NCBI GenBank assembly: GCA_025455885.1
Contig: JALOLR010000017.1
Coordinates: forward strand, 1-64,000
Direction: 5' to 3'
DNA: 64,000 bases
Origin: Acidimicrobiales bacterium
GTDB taxonomy: Bacteria; Actinomycetota; Acidimicrobiia; Acidimicrobiales; Acidimicrobilacustridaceae
Part shown: positions 50,909 to 63,781 of the stretch, piece by piece
Layout: the number at the start of each line of letters is the position of its first letter
How positions within the stretch are numbered: position 1 is the first letter of the stretch
The notes under the pieces: generated by a model
Databases searched by the model: none
Told to the model about the DNA's origin: nothing
Seen by the model: the letters and a program-made list of their open reading frames with translations, nothing else
Program-made: the position numbers and the translations under genes

Positions 50909-52866
50909 CCGGCGAGGAACTGGTCGAGCACCATCCGCCCGGTCTCCTCGGTGACGTGCACCCCGTCGGGGCGCAGCTCGGGCGGTTGCGTGGCGAACCA
51001 GCCGGCGATGTCGACCACCTTCAACACGTCGGGGCGCTGCCCGGCGGCCTCCGAGAGCAGTTGGTTGAAGATGTTGACCCGGCGACGGTTCAGCTCGCTG
51101 TCGACCTCGAGGTTCGGGGCGAGGGTGAGCCACACCACCTGACGGGCTCCGGCGGCGTGCAGTGCGTCGGTGAGGGCCACCATCTCGGATCTCACGTGAG
51201 CGGCCACGATCGGGTCCTCGACGGTCCGCCACCCGTCCCAGAGGAAGCCGTTCTGACGGGGCACCGTGTCCCACACCCCGCCGTAGACGATCGCGACCTC
51301 GGTGCCGACGGCGGCCACCGTGGCCGGCCAGCGTTCCGTCCAGTCGCAGCGCTCGGTCGACTGGGGGTAGCCCTGGTCGGTGTCGTACAGGCCTCGGACG
51401 GGGCCACCCCTCGTGAGCGTGCAGCCGATGTCCGACCATCCCGGGCGGACGTCGATGCGGGGGTCGGCGCCGGTGAGGGCCAGGCGTAGCTGCCAGGCCG
51501 TCGAGTCGCCGAAGAGCGAGATCGCCACCGGTCCGGTGGGGGTCGTCGGAATCGGGTCTGTCGGGACGCCGGAGGGCTCGCCGGGCGGGGCGAGGTCGGC
51601 CGCGGTGAGGTCCTCGATCCCCCGTTCACCGCTGAAGTCGAAGGTGGGCGTCGAAGAGCGCGAGCCGCTCCAGAGGGCGAGACTGCCGACGATCGCGGTC
51701 AGCGGCAACGCCACCGCCACCAGCCGGACCCGGTTCCAGGACCCCAACCGCACGGGGTTCTCGAGCAGGCGCAGCGACAGCTCGGCGAGGACCACCGAGG
51801 CCGTGACGGTGACGACACCGATCACCCACGAGCCCAGCTCGGTGGTGCGCAGCCCCACGAGGATCGGCCAGTGGAAGAGGTAGATCCCGTAGCTGAGCTC
51901 GCCGATCCGCACGAGCGGTCGGAGCGCGAGCGGTCGGCCGAGGAGCCCGGGTTGCGTGGCGCCCACCACGGCCGCCGCCGACAGCAGGGCCACCGCGGTG
52001 AGGCCGCCGTGGGCCCAGATCGGGTCCGTCAGACGGGTGGTGGCGCTCAGGGCCACGAAGGCGGCCAGGGCCAGCGCACCGACGAGGCCGAGCACCCAGC
52101 CCCGGGACGGGCGGCGCAGCCCGAGGGTCACGACGGCGAGCAGCGCCCCCACGATCACCTCCCCCGCCCGGGAGAAGGTCGAGAAGTAGACGGTCAGCGG
52201 CTCGCTCCCGGCCCAGACGGTGTAGGCGAGGCTGGCGGCGAGCAGGGCGGTGAGCAGGATGCCGAGCGTCCGGCGCGGGTGGCTCGTCCGGCGCAGCGCC
52301 ACCCAGACGATGAGGGGATAGGCGAGGTAGAACTGCTCCTCGATGGCGAGCGACCAGAAGTGCAGGACGGGCGACGCCTCGGTGGCCGCCCCGTAGGTGG
52401 TGCCCGTGAACAGGAAGCGCCAGTTGGCGACCTGGGCCAACGACGCCACCACGTCGCCGCCGATGGCGGCGGTCATCCAGCTCGCCGACATCCACACCGC
52501 CGTCACCACACCGAGCGTGAGCAGCGCCGCCGGGGTCAGCCGGCGGTAGCGGCGCGACCAGAACCGTCGCAGGGCGAGGGACCCGGTGCGGAGGTGCTCG
52601 TCGAGCAGGAGGCGGGTGATGAGGAAGCCCGACAGCGTGAAGAACAGGCTCACGCCGAGGAAGCCGGCCGGCATCGCCGCGGGGGCGACGTGGTACACCA
52701 CGACGAGTGCGACGGCCACGGCCCGGAGGCCGTCGAGGGCAGGAATCCGTTCCCGCGTCGACGGGAGCAGCGCGGGACCGGCGGGCGACGACGAGGTGGG
52801 ACCGGCCGGGGGCGGCGTCGCCGGTAGGTCCGAGGGCCCGCCGGCGACGGGGATCGCGGTCGTCAC
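50815..52866 (-). CDS. OafA-like membrane acyltransferase with extracytoplasmic SGNH domain (second copy)
   Basis: A 683-residue relative of the acyltransferase at 47.3 kb: a Pro-rich cytoplasmic N-terminus, acyltransferase-3 domain (about 40-390; PALDGLRAVAV, VVVYHVAP, FFTLSGFLIT, FWSLAIEEQFYLAYP) and C-terminal SGNH domain with GDSTAW and the catalytic DGVHVT. The likely role is O-acylation of an envelope polysaccharide; two such genes suggest two sites or two acceptors. The last 30 or so residues are Pro/Val/Ala-rich and overlap the convergent GT39-like gene by 94 bases, as if an earlier stop was lost. Start is a GTG at 52866 with no clear ribosome site. Confidence 0.9.
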   Translation of the reverse strand: MTTAIPVAGGPSDLPATPPPAGPTSSSPAGPALLPSTRERIPALDGLRAVAVALVVVYHVAPAAMPAGFLGVSLFFTLSGFLITRLLLDEHLRTGSLALRRFWSRRYRRLTPAALLTLGVVTAVWMSASWMTAAIGGDVVASLAQVANWRFLFTGTTYGAATEASPVLHFWSLAIEEQFYLAYPLIVWVALRRTSHPRRTLGILLTALLAASLAYTVWAGSEPLTVYFSTFSRAGEVIVGALLAVVTLGLRRPSRGWVLGLVGALALAAFVALSATTRLTDPIWAHGGLTAVALLSAAAVVGATQPGLLGRPLALRPLVRIGELSYGIYLFHWPILVGLRTTELGSWVIGVVTVTASVVLAELSLRLLENPVRLGSWNRVRLVAVALPLTAIVGSLALWSGSRSSTPTFDFSGERGIEDLTAADLAPPGEPSGVPTDPIPTTPTGPVAISLFGDSTAWQLRLALTGADPRIDVRPGWSDIGCTLTRGGPVRGLYDTDQGYPQSTERCDWTERWPATVAAVGTEVAIVYGGVWDTVPRQNGFLWDGWRTVEDPIVAAHVRSEMVALTDALHAAGARQVVWLTLAPNLEVDSELNRRRVNIFNQLLSEAAGQRPDVLKVVDIAGWFATQPPELRPDGVHVTEETGRMVLDQFLAGQLLTIAGRDPAPSAPSPVATVPVPADPPPS

Positions 52867-52950
52867 GATGACCGTGTCCAGTGCGATCGGACGGGGAGCC
52901 CGGGGGACCCGGTCCGGTCGTCGCAGGGGGCCGTGGTGGCGCCCGCCGGC

Positions 52951-54564
52951 TCACTCACCGGGTGCTCCCGTCGTGACGAAGCTGTCGGAGGGCGGCGTGA
53001 TCGTGTCGTCGCCCGTCGGGTCCTCGGTGCGTGCCGAGACCACGACCCAGGCGCCGAAGGCGACGGCGGTCACGGCCCCGAGGAGCCAGAGCAGAACCGG
53101 CGGCAACGGTGGTTCCCACCCGGTGCCGCCCACGAACGCGAACAGGTCGTTCTCGATGCCCACGACGTGTCGACGCAGGAGGGCGGCCAGACCGATCGAC
53201 TGACCGAGCGCCCAGGCCACTGCGACGGCCACCGCCGTTCGACGCCACCCCGTTTGCCCGCTGCGGGCGCGGACGGCCACGATCCACGCCGCCAGGATCG
53301 GCACGCCCACCGCGACCGGTAGGGCGTAGCGCCCCTGGCCGATGAACCCCTGCCGGGACGCCGACAACGCCTCCGGGACCACGTGGATGGCGACGGCGAG
53401 GGCGACGAGGGCGAGGAGCACGCCTCGGTGGCGCCACGTGCCGACCGCGAGAGCGCCGACGACCAGGACGAGGATGAGGGCGGTCCACAGCACCAGCAGC
53501 GCACGGGGCGCCGGGACCTCGAGCCAGCCGAAGTACCCGAACATCTCGTGGAGCCGGTGCGGCAACCGGCTCCACGACTCCCTCAGGGCCGAACCGAGGG
53601 TGATCCCGACGGCCGGCGCCCCGGCCACGCTGTCGTAGGCCTTCGACCACAGCACCCAACCGCCGGCGGCGATCGCACCGACGGCCATCGTTGCCGCGGT
53701 GATGCGGGCATCGGTGCGCCGAGCGAGGCTCCCGAGGGTGTCGCGGTGGAGGCCGGCGAGGGCCACGGTGGCCAGGATGCCGACGGCGATGGCCGGTGAC
53801 AGCGCCCGGGTGCCCGCGAGCAGGACGAAGGCGACGGCCAGCCGCGCCAGGTCGGCGGTGCGCGGTCCCGAGGGGGACCGCGGATCCGCCTCGGGGTCGC
53901 TTCGTCCGGTCACCACCACGAACGCCGTCGCCCACACGGCGATCGCCGCGGTGATCTCGAACCCGTTCGGGTTGATGACCGACGCGAGGTGCACGGTCAC
54001 CGGGGTCAGTGCCACCAGGACGCCGGCGCCGAGCAAGCCGGAGCGCCCCATTCGCCGACACGCGGCTGCGGCGAGGCCGACCATGGCGGCCGAGGCCGCC
54101 ACGCTGGCCAGACGCATCGCCCAGATGCCCTGCGGTGCGGGGAGGAACCGGGACGGCCAGCCCACGAGCACGTAGTAGGTGGGTGGGTAGGTGCCGACGT
54201 AGGTGATGGCGTCGACGAGGGTCTGGTCGTCGACCGGCTGAGGGGCGCACCCGGAGGGCGTGTCGGGCTGGAACACGAAGCAGGCGTTGAGCTCGTTCAG
54301 GTCGGCATACCCCGCGGGCACCGTCACCACCGTGTCGATCCAGGACGTGCGCAGCTCGTAGTCGGAGGTGCGTTGGATGTCCTCGCCGCGCCACTCGCCC
54401 CGGGCGACGGCGACGGCCTTCACCGTCTGGTCGGGTTCGTCGGGTCCGCCCATGAGGGGAGACGACATCGCCCACACCACGCCGAGCAACGCGAAGAGCG
54501 CGGCGGCCACCAGCCCCACCGTGCCGGCGGAGGGCGGATGGCGGCGGGGAGTTCGGGTGGGCAT
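52951..54564 (-). CDS. DUF2142 family membrane protein
   Basis: A 537-residue polytopic membrane protein with about eleven helices. The first extracytoplasmic loop begins SSPLMGGPDEPDQTVKAVAV, the acidic PDEPDH-like signature of DUF2142 proteins, which sit in polysaccharide or teichoic-acid-like clusters and look like GT-C glycosyltransferases. A second loop with TYPPTYYVLVGWP matches the YPP motif of GT-C enzymes. It lies 84 bases downstream of the OafA/SGNH gene start region on the same strand, so transcription could run from here into that gene's promoter region. Substrate unknown. Confidence 0.82.
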   Translation of the reverse strand: MPTRTPRRHPPSAGTVGLVAAALFALLGVVWAMSSPLMGGPDEPDQTVKAVAVARGEWRGEDIQRTSDYELRTSWIDTVVTVPAGYADLNELNACFVFQPDTPSGCAPQPVDDQTLVDAITYVGTYPPTYYVLVGWPSRFLPAPQGIWAMRLASVAASAAMVGLAAAACRRMGRSGLLGAGVLVALTPVTVHLASVINPNGFEITAAIAVWATAFVVVTGRSDPEADPRSPSGPRTADLARLAVAFVLLAGTRALSPAIAVGILATVALAGLHRDTLGSLARRTDARITAATMAVGAIAAGGWVLWSKAYDSVAGAPAVGITLGSALRESWSRLPHRLHEMFGYFGWLEVPAPRALLVLWTALILVLVVGALAVGTWRHRGVLLALVALAVAIHVVPEALSASRQGFIGQGRYALPVAVGVPILAAWIVAVRARSGQTGWRRTAVAVAVAWALGQSIGLAALLRRHVVGIENDLFAFVGGTGWEPPLPPVLLWLLGAVTAVAFGAWVVVSARTEDPTGDDTITPPSDSFVTTGAPGE

Positions 54565-54756
54565 GTGTGCGTCGACGTGCCGATCGGCACATCAACGGTA
54601 CCAGTCTCCCGGGGCGGTCCGGTGGTCGTCCACGGTCACAGGAGTCGACCGGTCCGGTGACCGCGCCGGCCGCCACCCCCAGCGGCGCCCTGCGTCCCGA
54701 GCACCGGACGACCCTGGTCCAGCCGATCGAACCGCGGACGTCCCCGGACGGAGCAC

Positions 54757-54762
54757 TAGCGT
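54757..54762 (+). promoter_or_regulatory. -10 element of the following membrane protein gene (leaderless)
   Basis: TAGCGT ends 7 bases before the GTG at 54770, where no ribosome site exists. It fixes the start of a frame that otherwise runs 400 bases further upstream. Confidence 0.45.
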
Positions 54763-56693
54763 CCGGATCGTGGACGACGCTGTGGGCCTGGCCGAACCGG
54801 GCCTGGTCGAACCCGTTGGACGTGCCTCGGGCACCGCCCTTCGGTCCTCCCGTGAGCGGCGGGCGGCGTGGCTCGGCACGGCTGTCGCTGTCGGGTTGTT
54901 CTGGTTGCTGGCGACGTCCGGACAGCCCTGGCGGCTGTTCGACGCAGGGCCCTTCACCGCCGACTTCTACGACGCGCAGGCCCATGCCCTGCTCTCGGGG
55001 CGTCTCGACGTGCCGGCCGACGTGGCGCTCATCGAGGGGTTCGACGTCGACGGGCGCACCTATCTCTACTTCGGGGTCGGGCCGGCGCTGCTCCGCCTTC
55101 CCGTCGCGGCGGTGACCGACGCCGCCGACGGTCGGCTCACGGTCCTCAGCATGCTCGTGGCGGTCGCCGTGCTCGGCACCGCGGCGGGCCGGCTGGCCCA
55201 GCGCGCCCGACGGGCGGGCGGCCCCGACCGTGAACGGCCGGTCGCCGTCGGGGTGTTCGCGGCGGGGGCGGCACTCGCCACCCCCGTCCTCTTCCTGGCG
55301 TCTCGGGGAGTCGTGTACCACGAGGCCGCGCTCTGGGGCGCGGCTGCCGCCCTCGTCGGGCTCGATCTTCTCCTCGGGTGGTGGTCCGCGCCGACGACGA
55401 GGCGCCTGCTCGGCGCGGTCGCGGTCGCGGCCTTCGCCCTGGCATGTCGACCCACCTCGGGACTGGCGCCGCTCCTCGCGCTGGGTCTGTTCGTCCTCGT
55501 GCTCCTGGTCCGCCGGCAGTGGCGCGTGGCCCTCCCCGGCGTCGCAGGGGGCGCCGTGGTGGTCGCGTCCTATGTGATCGTCAACTTCCTCCGTTTCGGT
55601 CAGCTCGCCACGGTGCCGTTCGGCGCTCAGCGCTACAGCGCGGTGGACGCCGCCCGCCAAGCCGCGCTGGCCGCCAACGGGGGGAACCTGTTCGGCGTCT
55701 CCTACGCCCCGACCACGCTGTGGCACTACCTCTCCCCCTTCTCGCTCAGCATGGACGTGCAGCGTCTCTTCCCGTTCGTCGAGTGGAACGGGCGGGCGAC
55801 CGTGTTGGGGCGAGCCACGTTCGACACCATCGATCGTGCGAGCTCCATCTGGTTGGCCGCCCCCGTCGCCTGCCTGCTGGCGCTGATCGGGGTCTGGTGG
55901 ATCGTGCGCCACGATCGCACCCAGGGCTGGCGGGTCCTGTTCGCCGCGTCGGTGGTGGCGACCGCCGGCATCTTCACCATCGGGTTCGTGGCGCACCGTT
56001 ACCTCGTCGATCTCGTCCCCGTCCTCGTCGTGGCCGGCGCCCCGGGGCTCTGGGCGCTCGTGCGCTGGGCCGACTCGACGTCGGTGGCGTGGCGACGCCT
56101 GGTCGGCACGCTCCTCGTCGTCCTGGCCGTGGTGGGGGCCCTCGGGCAGGTGGCGCTGGCGGTACAGGCTCGTTACCTGTACGTGGTCCCGTCCGACGGT
56201 GACCGGCTCACCTTCCTGGACGTGCGGTACCGGATCGATGCGCTGCTCACCGACGGTGCCCCGGGGTCGGTGGTCGCGGTCGTCGACGAACTCCCCGCTC
56301 CGGATGACGGGACCGTGGCCATCGTCGGCGACTGTGCCGGGCTGTACGTGGCCGACGGGCTGCGGTGGTACGCCGTCGAGTGGGAGGCCGACGGAGGCCG
56401 ACGGTTGGTCCTGACCCCCGAGGACTCCGTCAGGTCCGACCTCGGCGAGCGATCGGTGGTGGTGGCCGAGGGCGACGAGTGGCGGGTCGTCGCCGAGCCG
56501 GCGGGCGAGAGGCAGGTCGTCTTCGTGTACGACGGACGCACCGGCGCCGACCCGGTCGTGGTCCGGTCCGACCCCGTCGACGTGGGTGGGATCGACCTCG
56601 TCGACGTGATCGCCGATCCGGCGACGACCCAGCTCATCGTTCGCACCGGGTCGGACGAACCGCTCTCGCTCTTCTACGTCGCGACCGAAGGCC

Positions 56694-59692
<2,999 letters not shown>

Positions 59693-59726
59693 CCGGGGTC
59701 CGACAGGTCGACGGGAGGCGGGGTCG

Positions 59727-60938
59727 GTGAGGATCTGCGTCGTCGGCGCCGGTGGGCGTGAGCACGCGTTGGCCGAGGTGCTCGGGCGCCATCACGACGT
59801 CGTCGTGACCCCCGGGAACCCGGGCATCCCCGGATCGGTGCCCACCGCGCCGGAGGATCTCGACGCCGACCTCTACGTGATCGGGCCCGAGGCCCCGCTC
59901 GTCGACGGGCTGGCCGACCGCCTGCGGGCCGCCGGGCGGCTCGTCTTCGGGCCCGGAGCCGACGGCGCCCGCCTCGAGGGCTCGAAGGCGTGGATGAAGG
60001 AGGTGCTCGTCGACGCAGGGGTGGCCACCGCGGCGCACGGCGCTTTCGTCGACGAGGCCGCGGCCTTCGCTTTCCTCGACACGATGCGCCCGCCGTACGT
60101 CGTCAAGACCGATGGCCTCGCCGCCGGGAAGGGCGTGCTCGTCACCGACTCCCTCGCCGATGCCCGGGCCGCCGTCACCGACTACCTGTCGGGGTCGGCC
60201 TTCGGCGACGCCGGGCGCACCGTGGTCATCGAGGAGGGCCTCACCGGTCCCGAGCTGTCCGTCCTGGCGGTGTGCGACGGTACCCGGGCGGTGGCGCTGG
60301 CCCCCGCCCAGGACTACAAGCGCCTCGCCGACGGCGATCAGGGCCCCAACACGGGTGGCATGGGGGCGTACTCGCCGGTGCCGGCGGCCGACACCGAGCT
60401 CGTCGACCGGGTGATGCGCGAGGCGGTCGAGCCCACCCTCGCCGCGCTCCGGGGCCGGGGGATCGACTACCGCGGTGTGCTCTACGCAGGACTCATGCTC
60501 ACCCCCGACGGGCCCAAGGTGCTCGAGTACAACGTGCGCTTCGGCGACCCCGAGACCCAGGTGGTGCTCCCCCGACTCACCAGCGACCTGGGTGAGCTGC
60601 TGGCGTCGGCGGCGCGCGGCCACCTCGGGCCCGCCCCGACCTTCGACGACGGTGCCGCCGTCACCGTCGTCTGCGCCAGCGAGGGGTACCCCCGCCAGGT
60701 GCGCGACGGCGACCGGATCGACGGGCTCGCCGACGCCGCCGCCGTCGAGGGGGTCAGCATCTTCTGCGCCGGTGTGGCCGCCGGGTCCGACGGGGGTCTC
60801 GTCACCGCGGGCGGCCGCGTGCTCGCGGTCACCGGGCGGGGACCCACGACGGCGGAGGCCCGGCGGCGGGCCTACACGGCGGCCGCCTGCATCTCCTGGC
60901 CGGGGCGCCAGATGCGCACCGACATCGCCGCCGGCTGA
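59727..60938 (+). CDS. purD: Phosphoribosylamine-glycine ligase (GAR synthetase)
   Basis: A 403-residue ATP-grasp enzyme of purine synthesis that joins glycine to phosphoribosylamine. The N-terminus ICVVGAGGREHAL, the VTPGNPGIPG loop, VVKTDGLAAGKGV, QDYKRLADGDQGPNTGGMG and YNVRFGDPETQ are all conserved. GTG at 59727 is preceded by GGGAGG at 8 bases. It is somewhat shorter than the E. coli enzyme but within the normal range. purA lies just upstream. Confidence 0.97.
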   Translation: MRICVVGAGGREHALAEVLGRHHDVVVTPGNPGIPGSVPTAPEDLDADLYVIGPEAPLVDGLADRLRAAGRLVFGPGADGARLEGSKAWMKEVLVDAGVATAAHGAFVDEAAAFAFLDTMRPPYVVKTDGLAAGKGVLVTDSLADARAAVTDYLSGSAFGDAGRTVVIEEGLTGPELSVLAVCDGTRAVALAPAQDYKRLADGDQGPNTGGMGAYSPVPAADTELVDRVMREAVEPTLAALRGRGIDYRGVLYAGLMLTPDGPKVLEYNVRFGDPETQVVLPRLTSDLGELLASAARGHLGPAPTFDDGAAVTVVCASEGYPRQVRDGDRIDGLADAAAVEGVSIFCAGVAAGSDGGLVTAGGRVLAVTGRGPTTAEARRRAYTAAACISWPGRQMRTDIAAG

Positions 60939-60975
60939 GGTCGCCCGACGGCCCGATCGGCGGGCACGGCCCCAC

Positions 60976-60981
60976 TACCCT
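60976..60981 (+). promoter_or_regulatory. -10 element of the tandem GT39-like genes (leaderless)
   Basis: TACCCT ends 6 bases before the GTG at 60988 and no ribosome site is present, as at other GTG-started genes in this window. Confidence 0.4.
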
Positions 60982-60987
60982 GAGGCG

Positions 60988-62373
60988 GTGGTCGGCGTGA
61001 GCGAGCCCGGGGACACGACGGTCCGAGACGACACCGAGGGGGCGCCCGGTCCCGCGGCGACGACGCCCTCGCCGGGTCCTCCCACCCGAGGTTTCGTGAT
61101 CGCCGTGGGCCTGGCGGCGGTACTCGCCGCCGTGGTCCGCCTCGTCTACATCTGGTTCGACCGGCGGGACTTCGTCTTCGGAGGCGACGCGTACTACTAC
61201 CACCAGGGCGCGAACCTGCTGGCCGACGGCGAGGGCTTCATCCACCCCTTCGGCTGGCTCGAGGGCAAGTCGGTCGAGTCCGCCGACCACCCGCCGCTCT
61301 ACATCGTCTACCTGGCCGGCTGGTCGCTGATGGGGGTGCGCACCACCACCGGGCACATGGTCGCCAGCGCCCTGATCGGGGTGGCGTCGGTGGTGGTGGC
61401 GGCGCTGGTGGGGCGCCGCGTCGGCGGCGAGCGGGTGGGCGTCGTGGCCGCCGTGCTGCTCGCGCTGGCGCCGAACGTGTGGCGCTACGACGGCATGTTG
61501 ATGTCGGAGACCATGGTGATCCTCGTCGTGCTCGTCACCGTGTTCCTGGCCTATCGATTCTGGGACCGCCGGACGCCGGGCCGACTCGTCGTCCTGGGTG
61601 TGGCGGTCGGCGTCGCGACCCTGGCCCGCTCGGAGCTGCTGCTCCTGGGGCCGCTGCTGGTCCTGCCGCTCGCGTTGTTGACGAAGGAGCGCTCGTGGGG
61701 GTGGCGCATCGGCTGGCTGGCGGCATCTGCGGGAGCGGTGGTGGCTGTCCTGACGCCCTGGCTGGTGCTGAACCAGACCCGCTTCGACGAGCCCGTGTAC
61801 CTGTCCCAGAACCTCGGTGGGACGATCACGGTGTCCTACTGCGACACCGTCTTCGAGGGGCCGTTGCTCGGCTACTGGGACTTCAACTGCGGGCCCCGGG
61901 TCCTCGCCCCGCTCGGGCTCCTCGAGCTCGGTTCACCGGGTGTCGACGCGGCCATGCGCGAGGCCGGCCTGGAGTTCGCCTCCGAGAACCTCGACCGGCT
62001 CCCGGTCGTCGTGGCGGCCCGCCTCGGTCGGATCGTGGGGGTCTTCCGCCCGCAGCAGCAGCGCGACCTCGACGTGTTCATGGAGAGCACCACCCGTACG
62101 GTGGCCACCGCGGGGATGATCACGCTGCCGTTCTCGATCGTGGGTGCCGTCGCCGGCGCGGTGGTGCTGCGGCGCCGCCGGGTACCGGTGATCCCCCTCC
62201 TCGCGCCCATCGCCTGCGTGGTCGTCACGGTGGCGCTGTTCTATGCGGCCACCCGCTTCCGGGCCACCGCCGAGGGGCCGATCTACGTCCTGTCCGCCGT
62301 CGCGCTCGTCGCGCTGTGGGACCAGGGGCGCCGCTGGTTGCGGAGATCGCCGGCCGCCCACGACGGGGGTTGA
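60988..62373 (+). CDS. GT39-like polytopic glycosyltransferase (tandem copy 1)
   Basis: A 461-residue membrane protein with about ten helices. The first extracytoplasmic loop FGGDAYYYHQGANLLADGEG and the ADHPPLYIVYLAGWSL segment are the acidic and PPL motifs of the PMT/ArnT-type transferases (GT-C fold). It would transfer a sugar from polyprenyl phosphate to a surface acceptor. GTG at 60988 is supported by a -10 box 6 bases upstream. The next gene is a paralogue starting 8 bases after the stop, so they form an operon. They may glycosylate different positions of one product. Confidence 0.83.
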   Translation: MVGVSEPGDTTVRDDTEGAPGPAATTPSPGPPTRGFVIAVGLAAVLAAVVRLVYIWFDRRDFVFGGDAYYYHQGANLLADGEGFIHPFGWLEGKSVESADHPPLYIVYLAGWSLMGVRTTTGHMVASALIGVASVVVAALVGRRVGGERVGVVAAVLLALAPNVWRYDGMLMSETMVILVVLVTVFLAYRFWDRRTPGRLVVLGVAVGVATLARSELLLLGPLLVLPLALLTKERSWGWRIGWLAASAGAVVAVLTPWLVLNQTRFDEPVYLSQNLGGTITVSYCDTVFEGPLLGYWDFNCGPRVLAPLGLLELGSPGVDAAMREAGLEFASENLDRLPVVVAARLGRIVGVFRPQQQRDLDVFMESTTRTVATAGMITLPFSIVGAVAGAVVLRRRRVPVIPLLAPIACVVVTVALFYAATRFRATAEGPIYVLSAVALVALWDQGRRWLRRSPAAHDGG

Positions 62374-62381
62374 CCGCCGAG

Positions 62382-63779
62382 ATGCCCGCCGCGGTGGTGC
62401 AGCAGGGCGGACGACGCAGCGAGACGGGCGAGGACCGGCCGACGAGGGGTTTCGTCATCGCCGTGGCAGTGGTCGTGGCGGCGGCGGCGGCGGTGCGGCT
62501 GGCCGCCATCCTGGGTGACCGGGCCGGCGTGGAGATCGGCGGCGACCCGTTCTACTACCACGGCGCCGGGCGCCTCCTCGCCGACGGCGAGGGCTTCGTG
62601 AACCCCTTCGCAGCCATGGGCGGTGAGTCCATCGAGTCCGCCGACCACCCGCCGCTGTACATCGTCTACCTGGCCGGATGGTCGTTGCTCGGCGTCCGCT
62701 CGACCACCGGGCACCTGCTGGTGAGCGCCGTCCTTGGTCTGGTCTCGGTGGTGCTGGCTGCCGTGGTGGGTCGGCGGGTCGGCGGTGAGCGGGTGGGGGT
62801 CGTGGCCGCCGGCATCGTGGCGATCAGCCCGAACGTGTGGCGCTACGACACCATGTTGCTCTCCGAGACCGTCGTCATCGTCGTCGTCCTGGCGACGGTG
62901 TGGCTCTCGTACCGCTTCTGGGACCGTCCCGGTCCGCTCGGACTGGTCCTGTTGGGTGCGGCGGTCGGCCTCGCCGGCTTGGCCCGGTCCGAGCTCTTGT
63001 TGCTCGGGCCGTTCCTCGTCCTCCCGCTGGCGCTGCTCGTGCCGGGACGCTCATGGGGGTGGCGGGTCGGTTGGCTCGCGGCCGCCGGTGGGGCGGCGGT
63101 TGCGGTGCTGACCCCGTGGCTCGTGCTGAACCAGGTCCGCTTCGACGAGCCCGTGTACCTGTCCCAGAACCTCGGCGGCACCCTGGCCGTGTCCTACTGC
63201 GAGCCGGTGTTCGACGGTCCGCTCGTCGGCTACTGGGACTTCGCGTGCGGAGTCCGGGCGCTCGACGACGCCGGCATCACCGGCCTCGGCCAGCCGGGGT
63301 ACGAAGCGGCGATGCGCGAGGCGGGCCTCGAGTTCGCGTCGGAGAACCTCGGCCGTCTCCCGACGGTGGTGTCGGCGCGGGTCGGCCGGATCCTCGGGCT
63401 GTACCGGCCCGACCAGCAGCGGGACCTCGACGTCGACGTGGAGGGCATGACGCCCTGGGTCGCGACCGCCGGCGCGATCGCGTTCCCCCTCACCGCCGTC
63501 GCGGCGGTGGCCGGCACCGTGGTGCTCCGCCGGCGCCGTGTCCTCCTCCTCCCTCTCCTCGCCCCGCTGGCCTGTGTGCTGGTCACCGTCGCCGTCTTCT
63601 ACGCGGCGACGCGCTTCCGGGCCACTGCCGAGGGACCGCTGGCGGTCCTGGCCGCGGTCGGCGTCGTCGCCGGCTGGGACGTGCTGCGGCGTCGCCACCC
63701 GCCGGGCGGCCGCAGACCGGCGAGCGAGGGGTCGCCCCCGGTGCCGGTACAGTCGCCCGGTCCGCCGGTGAGGAGGTGA
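62382..63779 (+). CDS. GT39-like polytopic glycosyltransferase (tandem copy 2)
   Basis: A 465-residue paralogue of the previous gene with the same plan: IGGDPFYYHGAGRLLADGEG, ADHPPLYIVYLAGWSLLG, and long identical stretches such as FDEPVYLSQNLGG and the FYAATRFRATAEGP end. The strong DNA-level likeness shows tandem duplication. ATG at 62382 is preferred; a TTG at 62370 overlapping the previous stop (TTGA) is an alternative. A GT2 gene follows 2 bases after its stop, making a three-gene operon at least. Confidence 0.83.
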   Translation: MPAAVVQQGGRRSETGEDRPTRGFVIAVAVVVAAAAAVRLAAILGDRAGVEIGGDPFYYHGAGRLLADGEGFVNPFAAMGGESIESADHPPLYIVYLAGWSLLGVRSTTGHLLVSAVLGLVSVVLAAVVGRRVGGERVGVVAAGIVAISPNVWRYDTMLLSETVVIVVVLATVWLSYRFWDRPGPLGLVLLGAAVGLAGLARSELLLLGPFLVLPLALLVPGRSWGWRVGWLAAAGGAAVAVLTPWLVLNQVRFDEPVYLSQNLGGTLAVSYCEPVFDGPLVGYWDFACGVRALDDAGITGLGQPGYEAAMREAGLEFASENLGRLPTVVSARVGRILGLYRPDQQRDLDVDVEGMTPWVATAGAIAFPLTAVAAVAGTVVLRRRRVLLLPLLAPLACVLVTVAVFYAATRFRATAEGPLAVLAAVGVVAGWDVLRRRHPPGGRRPASEGSPPVPVQSPGPPVRR

Positions 63780-63781
63780 GC

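Noticed and set aside
52955-55996. A 1013-codon minus-strand frame across the DUF2142 and GT-C-like genes
   Set aside because: It is in another frame than DUF2142 and antisense to the next gene; no signal peptide, helices or motifs.
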